A DNA stretch of 64,000 nt. Source: Actinobacteria bacterium OV320 (GTDB lineage: Bacteria > Actinomycetota > Actinomycetes > Streptomycetales > Streptomycetaceae). This document shows, in pieces, positions 46,608 to 54,533 of the stretch. The translations under genes and the position numbers were made by a program. The first letter of the stretch is position 1, and every line of letters starts with the position of its first letter. The stretch lies in contig LJCX01000024.1 in NCBI GenBank assembly GCA_001298545.1, forward strand, positions 248,001 to 312,000, given 5' to 3'. The notes under the pieces were generated by a model. The model made no database searches, was not told the DNA's origin, and saw only the letters and a list, made by a program, of their open reading frames with translations.

Positions 46608-48200
46608 ATGACCCACACCACAGATCCCGCCTCCGGCGCGGGACGGCAGAGCAAGGGCGCCCACGCGCGAAGCGACCGGGGTGCCAAGGACGAGCGCCAC
46701 ACGAAGAGCGGCGAGACCAAGGGCGGGCACGGCAAGGGCCTGCACCGGCGCAAGTTCCTGAGCGGCATGGCAGGGGCGGCCGGGCTGGCCGCCGTCGGGA
46801 CCGCCGGGGTCACCTTCTCCCTGCTGACCGGCGGCAACAGCAACAAGGCGTCCGCCGCCGACGCCACCGGCACCCTCACCGTCCCCGACCTGCTGGAGGC
46901 CACCACCACCGACGGCACCACCACCTACACCCTGACCGCGAAGACCGGCACCGGCGAGGTGCTCAGCGGCGTGACCAGCACCACGGCCGGCTACAACGGT
47001 GCGTACCTCGGCCCCACCATGAAGTGGACCAAGGGCGACACGGTCCTGATGAACTTCACCAACACCCTGGGTGCGGACACCTCGGTCCACTTCCACGGCG
47101 CCCACATCCCGCCCAAGATGGACGGCGGCCCGCAGAACGCCTTCGCGGACGGCGTGACCTGGTCGCCCACCTTCGAGGTCCTCGACGAGGCCAAGACCCT
47201 CTGGTACCACCCGCACGCCCTGGGCACCACGGCCGAGCAGGTCGTCCACGGCCTGGCCGGGATGATCATCGTGGAGGACGACTCGGACGTCTCGGCCGCG
47301 CTGCCGAGCGAGTACGGCGTCGACGACATCCCGCTCATCCTGCAGTGTCTGGCGGTCGACGCCGCCGGCGACATCAAGTACGAGGCCACCGGCTACCGCA
47401 GCTCCGGTGTCGTCTTCCCGGTGCTGGTCAACGGCACCAACGTGGACTCGACGACCCTCGGCTTCACCGCCACCAAGAAGCGCACCCGCTTCCGGGTCCT
47501 GAACGCCTCCCCCGCCGACATCATGACCGTCCAGCGCGGCGACGGCGGGACGCTCACCCAGATCGCCACCGACCAGGGCTATCTCACCGAGCCCACCGAG
47601 GTGACCACGATCCGGCTGGTGGCCGGCGCCCGCGCCGAGTTCGTCCTCGACCTCGAGGACGCGGTCACGCTCCAGGCCGTCGTCACCACCGGCTGGATCC
47701 GCGGCGGCAGCGGCACGTACGACTTCCTGACCGTGACCCCGGACGCCACCGACACCCCGGCCGCCCTGCCGAGCACGCTCAACACGATCACCCGGTACGA
47801 CACGAGCGACTTCACCGCGCGGACGATCACCCTCGGTCAGGGCACCGGCGGGACCATGACGATCAACGGCTCGGTGGGCACCACCATGGCCGGGATGGCG
47901 ATGATCAGCACCACGCTGGACGCCGAGGAGATCTGGACGATCACGAACAGCACGCAGCTCGAGCACTCGTTCCATCTGCATGACGTGCCCTACCAGGTGA
48001 TCGAGATCAACGGCGAGGCCCCGACCGGCGTCGACCTCGGCTGGTTCGACACGTTCGAGGTGGTCGGCGGCGGCTCCATCAAGATCGCGATGAAGTTCAC
48101 CGACTTCACCGACGACACGTACATGTACATGCTCCACTGCCATCTTCTCCAGCACGAGGACGAGGGCATGATGGCGTCCCTCATGGTCACGGACGGCTAG
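46608..48200 (+). CDS. Multicopper oxidase with Tat signal
   Basis: A 530-residue exported enzyme. A long basic N-terminus (about 50 residues, Gly/Lys/Arg/Ser-rich) leads to LHRRKFLSGMAGAAGL, a clear Tat signal. All four copper motifs are present: HFHGAHIPP near 162, WYHPHALG near 200, HSFHLHDVPYQ near 455 and HCHLLQHEDEGMM near 511, so it has the type 1 and trinuclear copper sites. It is a three-domain laccase / CueO / bilirubin oxidase-type enzyme, probably copper or phenol oxidising at the cell surface. A CRP-like palindrome lies upstream. The C-terminus falls in a region followed by 15-base repeats and two terminators. Confidence 0.92.
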   Translation: MTHTTDPASGAGRQSKGAHARSDRGAKDERHTKSGETKGGHGKGLHRRKFLSGMAGAAGLAAVGTAGVTFSLLTGGNSNKASAADATGTLTVPDLLEATTTDGTTTYTLTAKTGTGEVLSGVTSTTAGYNGAYLGPTMKWTKGDTVLMNFTNTLGADTSVHFHGAHIPPKMDGGPQNAFADGVTWSPTFEVLDEAKTLWYHPHALGTTAEQVVHGLAGMIIVEDDSDVSAALPSEYGVDDIPLILQCLAVDAAGDIKYEATGYRSSGVVFPVLVNGTNVDSTTLGFTATKKRTRFRVLNASPADIMTVQRGDGGTLTQIATDQGYLTEPTEVTTIRLVAGARAEFVLDLEDAVTLQAVVTTGWIRGGSGTYDFLTVTPDATDTPAALPSTLNTITRYDTSDFTARTITLGQGTGGTMTINGSVGTTMAGMAMISTTLDAEEIWTITNSTQLEHSFHLHDVPYQVIEINGEAPTGVDLGWFDTFEVVGGGSIKIAMKFTDFTDDTYMYMLHCHLLQHEDEGMMASLMVTDG

Positions 48201-48212
48201 CCCGGCCCCAGC

Positions 48213-48257
48213 GGGCCGGTCACACCCGGGCCGGTCACACCCGGGCCGGTCACACCA
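48213..48257. repeat. Three 15-base tandem repeats
   Basis: GGGCCGGTCACACCC occurs twice exactly (48213-48227, 48228-48242) and once with a final A (48243-48257). It begins 12 bases after the stop of the multicopper oxidase and directly precedes the terminators. Confidence 0.85.
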
Positions 48258-48270
48258 GCCTCCCGAGCAG

Positions 48271-48328
48271 GCTGCCGCCGGCAGTGGAAGTGCCGGCGGC
48301 AGCCCCTGGCCCGGCGCACCGGGCCAGG
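48271..48328. terminator. Two adjacent perfect hairpins between convergent genes
   Basis: A 13-bp stem GCTGCCGCCGGCA (48271-48283) / TGCCGGCGGCAGC (48291-48303) is followed at once by a 10-bp stem CCTGGCCCGG (48305-48314) / CCGGGCCAGG (48319-48328). They lie between the oxidase and the cysteine desulfurase and can end both transcripts. Confidence 0.85.
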
Positions 48329-48422
48329 TCCATGGTGAGGGCGGCGGCTGGCAGGCACCTTTGAACATGAGGCGGCAGCCGCAGCCGCACGCCACCGCAC
48401 CCGCACCCGCAGACCGTCGGTG

Positions 48423-49586
48423 CTACGTCAGTCCGGCGGCGCGCGCCCGTTCCACCGCCGGGCCGATGGCCTTGGCGACCGCCTCGACGTCGGCCTCGGT
48501 GGAGGTGTGGCCGAGGGAGAAGCGCAGGGTGCCGCGGGCCAGCTCCGGGTCGGTGCCGGTGGCGAGCAGGACGTGGCTGGGCTGGGCGACGCCGGCGGTG
48601 CAGGCGGAGCCGGTGGAGCACTCGATGCCCTGGGCGTCGAGCAGCAGGAGCAGGGAGTCGCCCTCACAGCCCGGGAAGGTGAAGTGGGCGTTGGCCGGGA
48701 GCCGGTCCACCGGGTCCCCGCCGAGGATCGCGTCCGGGACGGCCCTGCGGACCGCGTCGATCAGCGCGTCGCGCAGGGCGCCGATCTCGCGGGCGAACCA
48801 TTCGCGCTGCTCGGCTGCGAGGCGTCCGGCGACCGCGAAGGAGGCGATGGCGGGGACGTCGAGGGTGCCGGAGCGGACATGACGCTCCTGGCCGCCGCCG
48901 TGCAGCACGGGTACGGGGGTGTACTCGCGGCCGAGGAGCAGGGCGCCGATGCCGTACGGGCCGCCGATCTTGTGGCCGGAGACCGTCATCGCGGCGAGGC
49001 CGGAGGCGCTGAAGTCGACGGGGATCTGACCGAAGGCCTGCACCGCGTCGGCGTGCAGCGGGACCTCGAACTCGGCCGCCACGTCGGCCAGTTCACGGAC
49101 CGGCAGGATCGTGCCGATCTCGTTGTTCGCCCACATGACGGTGGCCAGGGCCACGTCGTGGGGGTCGCGGGCGATGGCTTCGCGCAGCGCCTCGGGGTGG
49201 ACCCGCCCGTAGGAGTCGACCGGCAGGTACTCGACCGTGGCGCCCTCGTGCTCGCCGAGCCAGTGCACGGCGTCGAGGACCGCGTGGTGTTCGACCGGGC
49301 TGGCCAGGACGCGGGTGCGGGCCGGGTCCGTGTCGCGGCGGGACCAGTACAGCCCCTTGACCGCGAGGTTGTCGGCCTCGGTGCCGCCGGAGGTGAGGAC
49401 GACCTCGCTGGGACGGGCGCCGAGCGCGTCCGCGAGGGTCTCCCGGGCTTCCTCGACCGTACGGCGGGCCTGCCGGCCGGCCGCGTGGAGGGAGGAGGCG
49501 TTGCCGGTGACGCCCAGGTGCGCGGTGAGTGCCTCGACCGCCTCGGGGAGCATCGGCGTGGTCGCGGCGTGGTCGAGGTATGCCAT
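48423..49586 (-). CDS. Cysteine desulfurase (NifS/IscS-like)
   Basis: A 387-residue PLP enzyme ([21 protein letters not shown]). It has the PLP Lys in [20 protein letters not shown] (about 199-218), the cofactor segment [15 protein letters not shown], and the active-site Cys in [20 protein letters not shown] (about residue 325), which carries the persulfide. It removes sulfur from cysteine for tRNA thiolation and possibly iron-sulfur assembly. No iscU or suf genes are adjacent; mnmA lies 2.8 kb away on the same strand and may be the main partner. The stop is 95 bases from the double hairpin. Confidence 0.93.
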   Translation of the reverse strand: MAYLDHAATTPMLPEAVEALTAHLGVTGNASSLHAAGRQARRTVEEARETLADALGARPSEVVLTSGGTEADNLAVKGLYWSRRDTDPARTRVLASPVEHHAVLDAVHWLGEHEGATVEYLPVDSYGRVHPEALREAIARDPHDVALATVMWANNEIGTILPVRELADVAAEFEVPLHADAVQAFGQIPVDFSASGLAAMTVSGHKIGGPYGIGALLLGREYTPVPVLHGGGQERHVRSGTLDVPAIASFAVAGRLAAEQREWFAREIGALRDALIDAVRRAVPDAILGGDPVDRLPANAHFTFPGCEGDSLLLLLDAQGIECSTGSACTAGVAQPSHVLLATGTDPELARGTLRFSLGHTSTEADVEAVAKAIGPAVERARAAGLT

Positions 49587-49646
49587 GGTGGGCCCGATTC
49601 TACGGGGGCCGGGTGGCACGCCTCGCTGCCAGGTGAGCCCTCGCGG

Positions 49647-49919
49647 TCAGAAGCTCCAGGAAACCGTCGAGTCGGCCTGCATGAACGCCACCAGGACCAG
49701 AAGGTCGGCGACGCCCAGACCCAGTCCGAGGAGGGCGCGCCCGCGGCGGGCCGTACCGCGCCAGAGGGCGACGGACGCCAGGACGATGGCGATCGGGCCA
49801 AGGAAGACGTTGAGCACGAGCAGGCCGAGGAGACCGAGGACGAAGGACGCTACGGCCATTCCGTCGGTGTCCCGGATGCCGGTGCGGCGGGTGGGGGGGG
49901 CCGGTGCGGTGAGTTGCAT
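49647..49919 (-). CDS. DUF4190-type small membrane protein
   Basis: A 90-residue protein. After a 20-residue head come GMAVASFVLGLLGLLVLNVF and GPIAIVLASVALWRGTARRGRALLGLGLGVADLLVL, the two-helix pattern of DUF4190 with the MAVASFVLG signature. AGGAGC lies about 9 bases before the ATG. It lies 35 bases downstream of the 55-residue gene, same strand, so they form an operon. Function is unknown. Confidence 0.82.
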   Translation of the reverse strand: MQLTAPAPPTRRTGIRDTDGMAVASFVLGLLGLLVLNVFLGPIAIVLASVALWRGTARRGRALLGLGLGVADLLVLVAFMQADSTVSWSF

Positions 49920-49954
49920 GGCTGGTCAGCTCCTGTGGAGGAAAGTGCGACGGG

Positions 49955-50122
49955 TCAGTGGGTCGAGGTGTGCCGACGGCGGCCGTGGCGCTCGCGGAGC
50001 GCGAAGACACCGAGCCAGGCGGCGATCACGGCGGCGGCGACGAGGGTGAACTCGAACGGCGCGTGGGCCACGGTGCCCATGACGACGCCGAACAGCAGCA
50101 GGGCCGCAACGAGGAACAGCAT
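49955..50122 (-). CDS. Small membrane protein (55 residues)
   Basis: MLFLVAALLLFGVVMGTVAH, then APFEFTLVAAAVIAAWLGVF and a basic tail ALRERHGRRRHTSTH: two membrane segments with a positively charged end that is probably cytoplasmic. GGAGGGGGA precedes the ATG at 50122. An in-frame extension to 50179 would run through the operator and is unlikely. It is divergent from the TetR gene at 50245 with an operator between, so it is likely repressed by that regulator together with the downstream DUF4190 gene. Confidence 0.75.
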   Translation of the reverse strand: MLFLVAALLLFGVVMGTVAHAPFEFTLVAAAVIAAWLGVFALRERHGRRRHTSTH

Positions 50123-50151
50123 GGGATCGGATCCCCCTCCGTAAAGTTTGG

Positions 50152-50238
50152 GTGAACAGTTGTGGTTACACTTGTTCACTGACTCTTGAGTCTAGCGTGT
50201 ACCCCGGCTTTCCAATTCCAGAGAACAGTTGTTAACTG
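50152..50238. promoter_or_regulatory. Two TetR-type operators in the divergent region
   Basis: Site 1: GTGAACAGTTGTG (50152-50164), a short spacer, CACTTGTTCAC (50169-50179); outer arms GTGAACA and TGTTCAC match perfectly. Site 2: GAACAGTTGT repeated at 50223-50232, within CAGTT-GTT-AACTG (50226-50238), 6 bases before the regulator's ATG. The shared word GAACAGTTGT suggests one protein binds both. Confidence 0.65.
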
Positions 50239-50244
50239 GATGAC

Positions 50245-50871
50245 ATGAGTCACACCCTCGGCATCCGGCAGGCCCAGAAGCAGAAGACCCGGCAGGCGCT
50301 CATGGACGCGGCGTTGGTGCTGCTGGAGGAGCAGAGCCTGAGCAGCCTGGGGCTGCGCGAGGTCACCCGTGCCGTCGGGGTCGCCCCGACCGCCTTCTAC
50401 CGCCACTTCCGCTCCACCGCGGATCTGGGCGTGGCTCTGGTCGAGGAGGCGCTCGGCAGCCTCCACCCGATGATCCGCACCACCGTGACCGCGGAGGGCA
50501 CGAGTGAGGAACGCATCACGCGCGCTGTCGAGTTGATCGCCGGTCATGTGACCGCGTACCCCGCACCCGTCCGTTTCATCGCCCGTGAGCGACATGGCGG
50601 AGTGCAGCCGGTACGGGAGGCGATCCGGGACCAACTGGCCCGGTTCGCCGAGGAGGTGAGGACCGAACTGGCCAAGGACGCCGAGGCCGAGGGCTGGAGC
50701 GACGACGACCTGCTGATGCTCTCGCACCTCTACGTCGACCAGATGCTCGTCACGGCCTCGCTGTTCCTGGAGGCACTGGAGTCCTCGCCGGAGGAGCGGG
50801 AGCGGGTCGGTCTGCTCGCCGCCCGCCAGATGCGGCTCATCAGCATCGGGCGTCGGCACTGGCTGGACTGA
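50245..50871 (+). CDS. TetR-family regulator (FabR-like)
   Basis: A 208-residue protein. The N-terminal helix-turn-helix reads LSSLGLREVTRAVGVAPTAFYRHFRSTADLGVAL (about 31-64). The overall wording resembles FabR-like TetR proteins known for fatty-acid control, though the ligand is not evident here. It begins 6 bases after an operator half and is divergent from the 55-residue and DUF4190 membrane-protein genes. It is probably autorepressed. Ends in a very strong terminator. Confidence 0.86.
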   Translation: MSHTLGIRQAQKQKTRQALMDAALVLLEEQSLSSLGLREVTRAVGVAPTAFYRHFRSTADLGVALVEEALGSLHPMIRTTVTAEGTSEERITRAVELIAGHVTAYPAPVRFIARERHGGVQPVREAIRDQLARFAEEVRTELAKDAEAEGWSDDDLLMLSHLYVDQMLVTASLFLEALESSPEERERVGLLAARQMRLISIGRRHWLD

Positions 50872-50894
50872 CAGCCCCGCGACACACCCGAAAA

Positions 50895-50938
50895 CCACAG
50901 GGGCGGCGCACCCGTTCCCGGGTGCGCCGCCCCTGTGG
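50895..50938. terminator. Bidirectional terminator with a 19-bp stem
   Basis: CCACAGGGGCGGCGCACCC (50895-50913), loop GTTCCC, then its perfect complement (50920-50938). It lies between the TetR gene and the convergent lipoprotein gene. Confidence 0.92.
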
Positions 50939-50949
50939 GTGAGCCGCCG

Positions 50950-51351
50950 TCAGCCCTGCTGCTGGGCCTGCTGCCCCTGCTGCCCCTGGCCGCCGCCCGG
51001 ACCGCCACAGCCGCCGCCCTGGCCGCCTCCGGGGCCACCCTGACCGCCACCGCCGGGACCCCCGCTCGGCATGCCCGACGGAGCACCCGACGGAACACCG
51101 GTCGGCATGCCGGTCGGGGTCCCCGTCGGCTGCCCCGAGGCGGCGCCGGTCGGGGCACCCGACGGGGCCCCGGAGGGGGCGCCGCTCGGCATGCCCGACG
51201 GGTTGCCGGACGGCGGCGAGCAGGACTGCTGGGCGGACGTCCCGCTGCTGGAGGAGGAGTCGCCCGAGCCGCAGGCCGCCAGGGCGAGGGGCGAGAGCGC
51301 CAGCAGCGCCACCGCGGGGACGAGACGGACGGGCATCAGCGCACGCTTCAT
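50950..51351 (-). CDS. Repeat-rich lipoprotein, unknown function
   Basis: A 133-residue protein from an ATG at 51351 (GGAGC about 9 bases before). The signal MKRALMPVRLVPAVALLALSPLALAAC has a good lipobox with Cys at about 27. The mature part is low-complexity: first Ser-rich, then four-residue repeats of the PSGA/PSGM/PTGT type over about 45 residues, then Gly/Gln-rich (GGGQGGPGGGQGGGCGGPGG...QQGQQAQQQG). Three extra cysteines are present. There is no catalytic domain; it is probably a surface-anchored flexible or wall-spanning protein. The upstream gap (51352-51556) contains a CCTTGGG/CCCAAGG dyad and nothing else recognised. Confidence 0.78.
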   Translation of the reverse strand: MKRALMPVRLVPAVALLALSPLALAACGSGDSSSSSGTSAQQSCSPPSGNPSGMPSGAPSGAPSGAPTGAASGQPTGTPTGMPTGVPSGAPSGMPSGGPGGGGQGGPGGGQGGGCGGPGGGQGQQGQQAQQQG

Positions 51352-51556
51352 GAGAAACAGCTCCGGAGATGATGAGGAGAACCTGAGACCGGAACTCAAC
51401 CAACGGCGCTTAGGCCTTCCTTGGGGCCCCTCTGTCCCCCGGCTGTCAATCGGGTAAAGCACTTCCCAAGGAACCTTGCTGACCTGGGAGTTCACCCAGA
51501 TGGACCGGTCGGTGCGCTGGTACAGCTCCGTGACAGAAGCCCTCGCGCAACGGGGC

Positions 51557-52444
51557 TCAGCCGAGCCTGACCCGGGCCAACTGCCGTGACTGTGCGACCA
51601 GTCGGTCCGCGCTGTCCCAGACCTCGGCGTCCTCCTCCAGGAAGCCGCCCGCGAGATTGCGGGTGGTGATGGAGACGCGCAGCGGGCCCGGAGCCGGACG
51701 GCAGCGGACGTGGACCGTCAGCTCGACCGTGGGGACCCAGCCGCGCAGGCCGATCTCGAAGGCGGTGGGCGGCAGGGCGTCCACCGCGAGGAGGAGGGAG
51801 AGCGGATCGGGGTCGCGGCCGTCCTTCAGGCCGAACCAGGCCCGCATCTCGCCCTTCCCGGAGGGCTGTCCGAGCGCCCAGCCGAGGGTCGACGGGTCGA
51901 GCTTGAGCATCAGACGGTCGGCGATCGCGGAGCTGCCGTCGACGGGCGCCGGTCCGTCCTCGGGGCCGAAGCACTGGTCCATCGGCGGGATCGCGGGCGG
52001 CTTCGCCGTAGTACGGACGTCGTCGGGCAGGGTGTCGAGGTCGCCGTAGGAGGCGAGAACCCGGATCCGCTCGACCTCGGCGCCGTTCGCGTCGTACTGG
52101 AAGAGCGAGGCCTGGCCGGTGGAGAGGGTGCGTCCGGTGCGCACGACGTCCGTGCGGACGACCGCGGGGCCGGGCTGGGACGCCGTGAGGTAGTGCGCCG
52201 AGATCGTGAACGGGTCGCGGTGCGGCAGGGCGTCCGCGAGCGCGCGGCCGAGGACGGCGAGAAGGTAGCCGCCGTTGACGGCGCTGATGATCGTCCAGCC
52301 GGCCGAGAGGTCGATGTCGTAGACGCCGGGCGCACGTCGGGTGAGCGCGGTGTCGCGGTCGAACTCGAACTCACCGTCTCCGGTCGGGGCCGTGACGAGG
52401 GCGATGGAGGCCGGCTCGGCCGCCGCGGTAGCTGCTTCTGGCAT
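51557..52444 (-). CDS. Thioesterase-like protein (TesB / acyl-CoA thioesterase family)
   Basis: About 295 residues from an ATG at 52444 (MPEAATAAAEPASIALVTAP). The double hot-dog layout is seen: first half WTIISAVNGGYLLAVLGRALADALPHRDPFTISAHYLT, second half PTAFEIGLRGWVPTVELTVHVRCRPAPGPLRVSITTRNLAGGFLEEDAEVWDSADRLVAQSRQLARV. It corresponds to the actinobacterial thioesterase family (PF13622-like) that cleaves or binds acyl-CoA. The substrate is unknown. An in-frame TTG at 52459 is less likely. It is divergent from the membrane esterase gene. Confidence 0.82.
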   Translation of the reverse strand: MPEAATAAAEPASIALVTAPTGDGEFEFDRDTALTRRAPGVYDIDLSAGWTIISAVNGGYLLAVLGRALADALPHRDPFTISAHYLTASQPGPAVVRTDVVRTGRTLSTGQASLFQYDANGAEVERIRVLASYGDLDTLPDDVRTTAKPPAIPPMDQCFGPEDGPAPVDGSSAIADRLMLKLDPSTLGWALGQPSGKGEMRAWFGLKDGRDPDPLSLLLAVDALPPTAFEIGLRGWVPTVELTVHVRCRPAPGPLRVSITTRNLAGGFLEEDAEVWDSADRLVAQSRQLARVRLG

Positions 52445-52654
52445 ACCTGAACCGTACAACAGCTCATTACTAAGCGGTAGCTTTGGCTGCTACGGCCGTG
52501 CGGCGACCGCGCTACGGCCGGATGAACAGATCGAGCCCGTTCATGACCGATTCGAGGCTCACCGATGACCGGTTCGGGTGAGCGGTCGGCAATTTCTTGG
52601 TAAGTGTCCGAACTCGTCCGTAACCTCGACGCCCGGATTCCCCTCTGCAAGGAC

Positions 52655-53905
52655 ATGAGCCTCACCGGGACTCCGTTCCTCTACACCCTGATCGCGCTGT
52701 CCGTGGTCGCCGTCGCGCTGCCGCTGCTGATGTGGTCGCGGCTGCGCGGGCCGCGGGTCCTGCGCGCCGCGGCCCGGCTGGTGATGCTGCTGTTCGCCCA
52801 GGGCACGGCCGTGGCCCTGGTCTTCGTCCTGGTCAACAACGCCAACGGCCTGTACGACACCTGGGACGACCTGCTGGGCACCGGCACCCATGTGCAGCAG
52901 GCCGCCGACCTGGGCGCCGACGGCACCGGCGGAATCGCGCTGGACCGGCTGCCCAAGGTCCGGCAGACGTTCACCCAGGCCCAGGGGCCGGGCATGCACG
53001 CGGCGGGCGGGGTACGCGTCACCCAGGTCGAGGGCCGGGTCTCCGGCGTCAACGCCGAGGTCTACGTCTGGCTGCCCCCGCAGTACGACGAGCCCGCCTA
53101 CGCGCACCGCTCCTTCCCCGTGGTGGAACTGCTGCCGGGCTACCCGGGCTCCGCCAAGTCCTGGTACGGCACGCTGCACGTGCACGAGCAGCTGGCGCCG
53201 CTGATGCGCGCGGGCAAGGTCGCCCCGTTCATCCTGGTCGCGCCGCGCACCACGCTGCTGCCGGGTGTGGACACCGGCTGCGCCAACGTGGCGGGCACCG
53301 TCAACGCCGACAGCTGGCTCAGCATCGACGTACCGAAGATGGTCAGGGACAACTTCCGGGCCCAGCCCGCGCCCAAGGGCTGGGCGGTCGCCGGGTACTC
53401 CGCCGGGGGCCACTGCGCGGCCAAGCTCGCCGTCGCCCACCCGGACCGCTACCGGGCGGCCGTGAGCCTGTCCGGGTACAGCGACCCGATCGTCGAGCCC
53501 CACTCCCTCGCCGCGCAGAGCCCCGCCCTGCGCCGGGCCAACAACCCCTACCTGCTGCTGCGCAGGGCCACCGTGCCGCCGCCCGTGGCCCTCTACCTCT
53601 CCGGCCAGCCGAAGGACGGCTACGAGGCGGCCCTGGCCCTGCGGCAGGAGGCGAAGGCGCCGACGGCCGTGCACGTCGTCTACATCCCGAGCGGCGCGGG
53701 CGGCCACACCATGGCGCTGTGGCGGCCGCAGGTCGTGCCGGCGTTCCGCTGGCTGACCACGCAGCTGGACCAGCGCCCGGTGACCTCCGACGGGAAGGGG
53801 AAGGCGAAGGCGACTACTCCTCGCGCACCGTCGAGCGCCGATTCCAAGCACGCGGCGCTCGCCAGTGGAACCGCATCGCGAGCAGCCGCAGCACGAAGGC
53901 CGTGA
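52655..53905 (+). CDS. Membrane-anchored esterase-family protein
   Basis: About 416 residues from an ATG at 52655 (MSLTGTPFLYTLIALSVVAVALPLLMW); an in-frame GTG at 52604 would add 17. Two or three N-terminal membrane helices are followed by an outside alpha/beta hydrolase domain of the antigen 85/esterase D class: FPVVELLPGYPGSAKSWYG, WAVAGYSAGGHCAAKLAVAHPDRY (nucleophile Ser), a likely acid region and His in SGAGGHTMALWRPQV. The C-terminal 35 residues (SSADSKHAALASGTASRAAAARRP) are low-complexity and lie entirely in the convergent overlap with the next gene. Probably a cell-surface esterase or acyltransferase. Confidence 0.82.
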   Translation: MSLTGTPFLYTLIALSVVAVALPLLMWSRLRGPRVLRAAARLVMLLFAQGTAVALVFVLVNNANGLYDTWDDLLGTGTHVQQAADLGADGTGGIALDRLPKVRQTFTQAQGPGMHAAGGVRVTQVEGRVSGVNAEVYVWLPPQYDEPAYAHRSFPVVELLPGYPGSAKSWYGTLHVHEQLAPLMRAGKVAPFILVAPRTTLLPGVDTGCANVAGTVNADSWLSIDVPKMVRDNFRAQPAPKGWAVAGYSAGGHCAAKLAVAHPDRYRAAVSLSGYSDPIVEPHSLAAQSPALRRANNPYLLLRRATVPPPVALYLSGQPKDGYEAALALRQEAKAPTAVHVVYIPSGAGGHTMALWRPQVVPAFRWLTTQLDQRPVTSDGKGKAKATTPRAPSSADSKHAALASGTASRAAAARRP

Positions 53906-54470
53906 CCGCGGCCAGTCCGCTGGCCAGCGGGGTGAGCACGTCGTAGTGGATGCAGAGCACCACCATGGTGGCGCCGACGAGCGCCGGGACCGCGTAGAGG
54001 TCGCGGTCCCAGCGCAGCAGTGAGGGCACCTCGTTGGCCAGCACATCGCGCAGCACACCGCCGCCGACGGCGGTGGCGAGGCCCAGTGCCACCGACGCGG
54101 TGAGGTTGAGCCCGTAGTCGTACGCTTTCGTCGTCCCCGTCACGCAGAACAGGCCGAGGCCGGCCGCGTCGAAGACGTTGACGCCCGTCTGGATGCGTTC
54201 CACCTGCGGATGCAGGAAGACGACCAGGAGGGCGGCGAGCAGCGGGGTGAGGAAGGACCCCAGGTCGGTGAAGGCGGCCGGCGGCACGGCCCCGATGACC
54301 AGGTCCCGGAAGACTCCGCCGCCCAGCGCGGTGACCTCGGCGAGCATGGCGATGCCGAACACGTCGAAGTTCTTGCGGACGGCCAGCAGCGCGCCCGAGA
54401 TGGCGAAGACGAAGATGCCGATCAGGTCGAGCGTGTGCTGGACGGAGGGGCTGAAGATTTGATGGAGCAC
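53814..54470 (-). CDS. TRIC-type membrane protein (UPF0126 / YicG-like)
   Basis: A 218-residue integral membrane protein from a GTG at 54470 (VLHQIFSPSVQHTLDLIGIFVFAISGALLAV). It has seven helices as two three-helix repeats, each with the GGG-(V/L)-(F/L)RD motif: TALGGGVFRDLVIGAVPP (about 54-71) and TAVGGGVLRDVLANEVPS. The family was named UPF0126/TRIC; some members are potassium channels, E. coli YicG a glycine transporter. The ligand is unknown. It overlaps the 3' end of the upstream esterase by 92 bases in convergent orientation. A GTG at 54491 is an alternative start but lies at the edge of the opp terminator. Confidence 0.88.
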   Translation of the reverse strand: MLHQIFSPSVQHTLDLIGIFVFAISGALLAVRKNFDVFGIAMLAEVTALGGGVFRDLVIGAVPPAAFTDLGSFLTPLLAALLVVFLHPQVERIQTGVNVFDAAGLGLFCVTGTTKAYDYGLNLTASVALGLATAVGGGVLRDVLANEVPSLLRWDRDLYAVPALVGATMVVLCIHYDVLTPLASGLAAVTAFVLRLLAMRFHWRAPRAWNRRSTVREE

Positions 54471-54493
54471 CCCTACATTCTCACCCAGCACAA

Positions 54494-54524
54494 AGCCCCC
54501 GCCTTACATTGCAAGGCGGGGGCT
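54494..54524 (-). terminator. Terminator of the oligopeptide transporter operon
   Basis: AGCCCCCGCCTT (54494-54505), loop ACATTGC, then AAGGCGGGGGCT (54513-54524), a perfect 12-bp stem 10 bases beyond the oppF stop. Confidence 0.9.
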
Positions 54525-54533
54525 CGGTGTTAC

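Noticed and set aside
46587..48395. Frame antisense to the multicopper oxidase, starting with a Cys-rich segment near 48330-48395
   Set aside because: The body is a shadow. The Cys-rich start (MACGCGCRLMFKGAC) is curious, but it has no convincing ribosome site and runs through two terminators.
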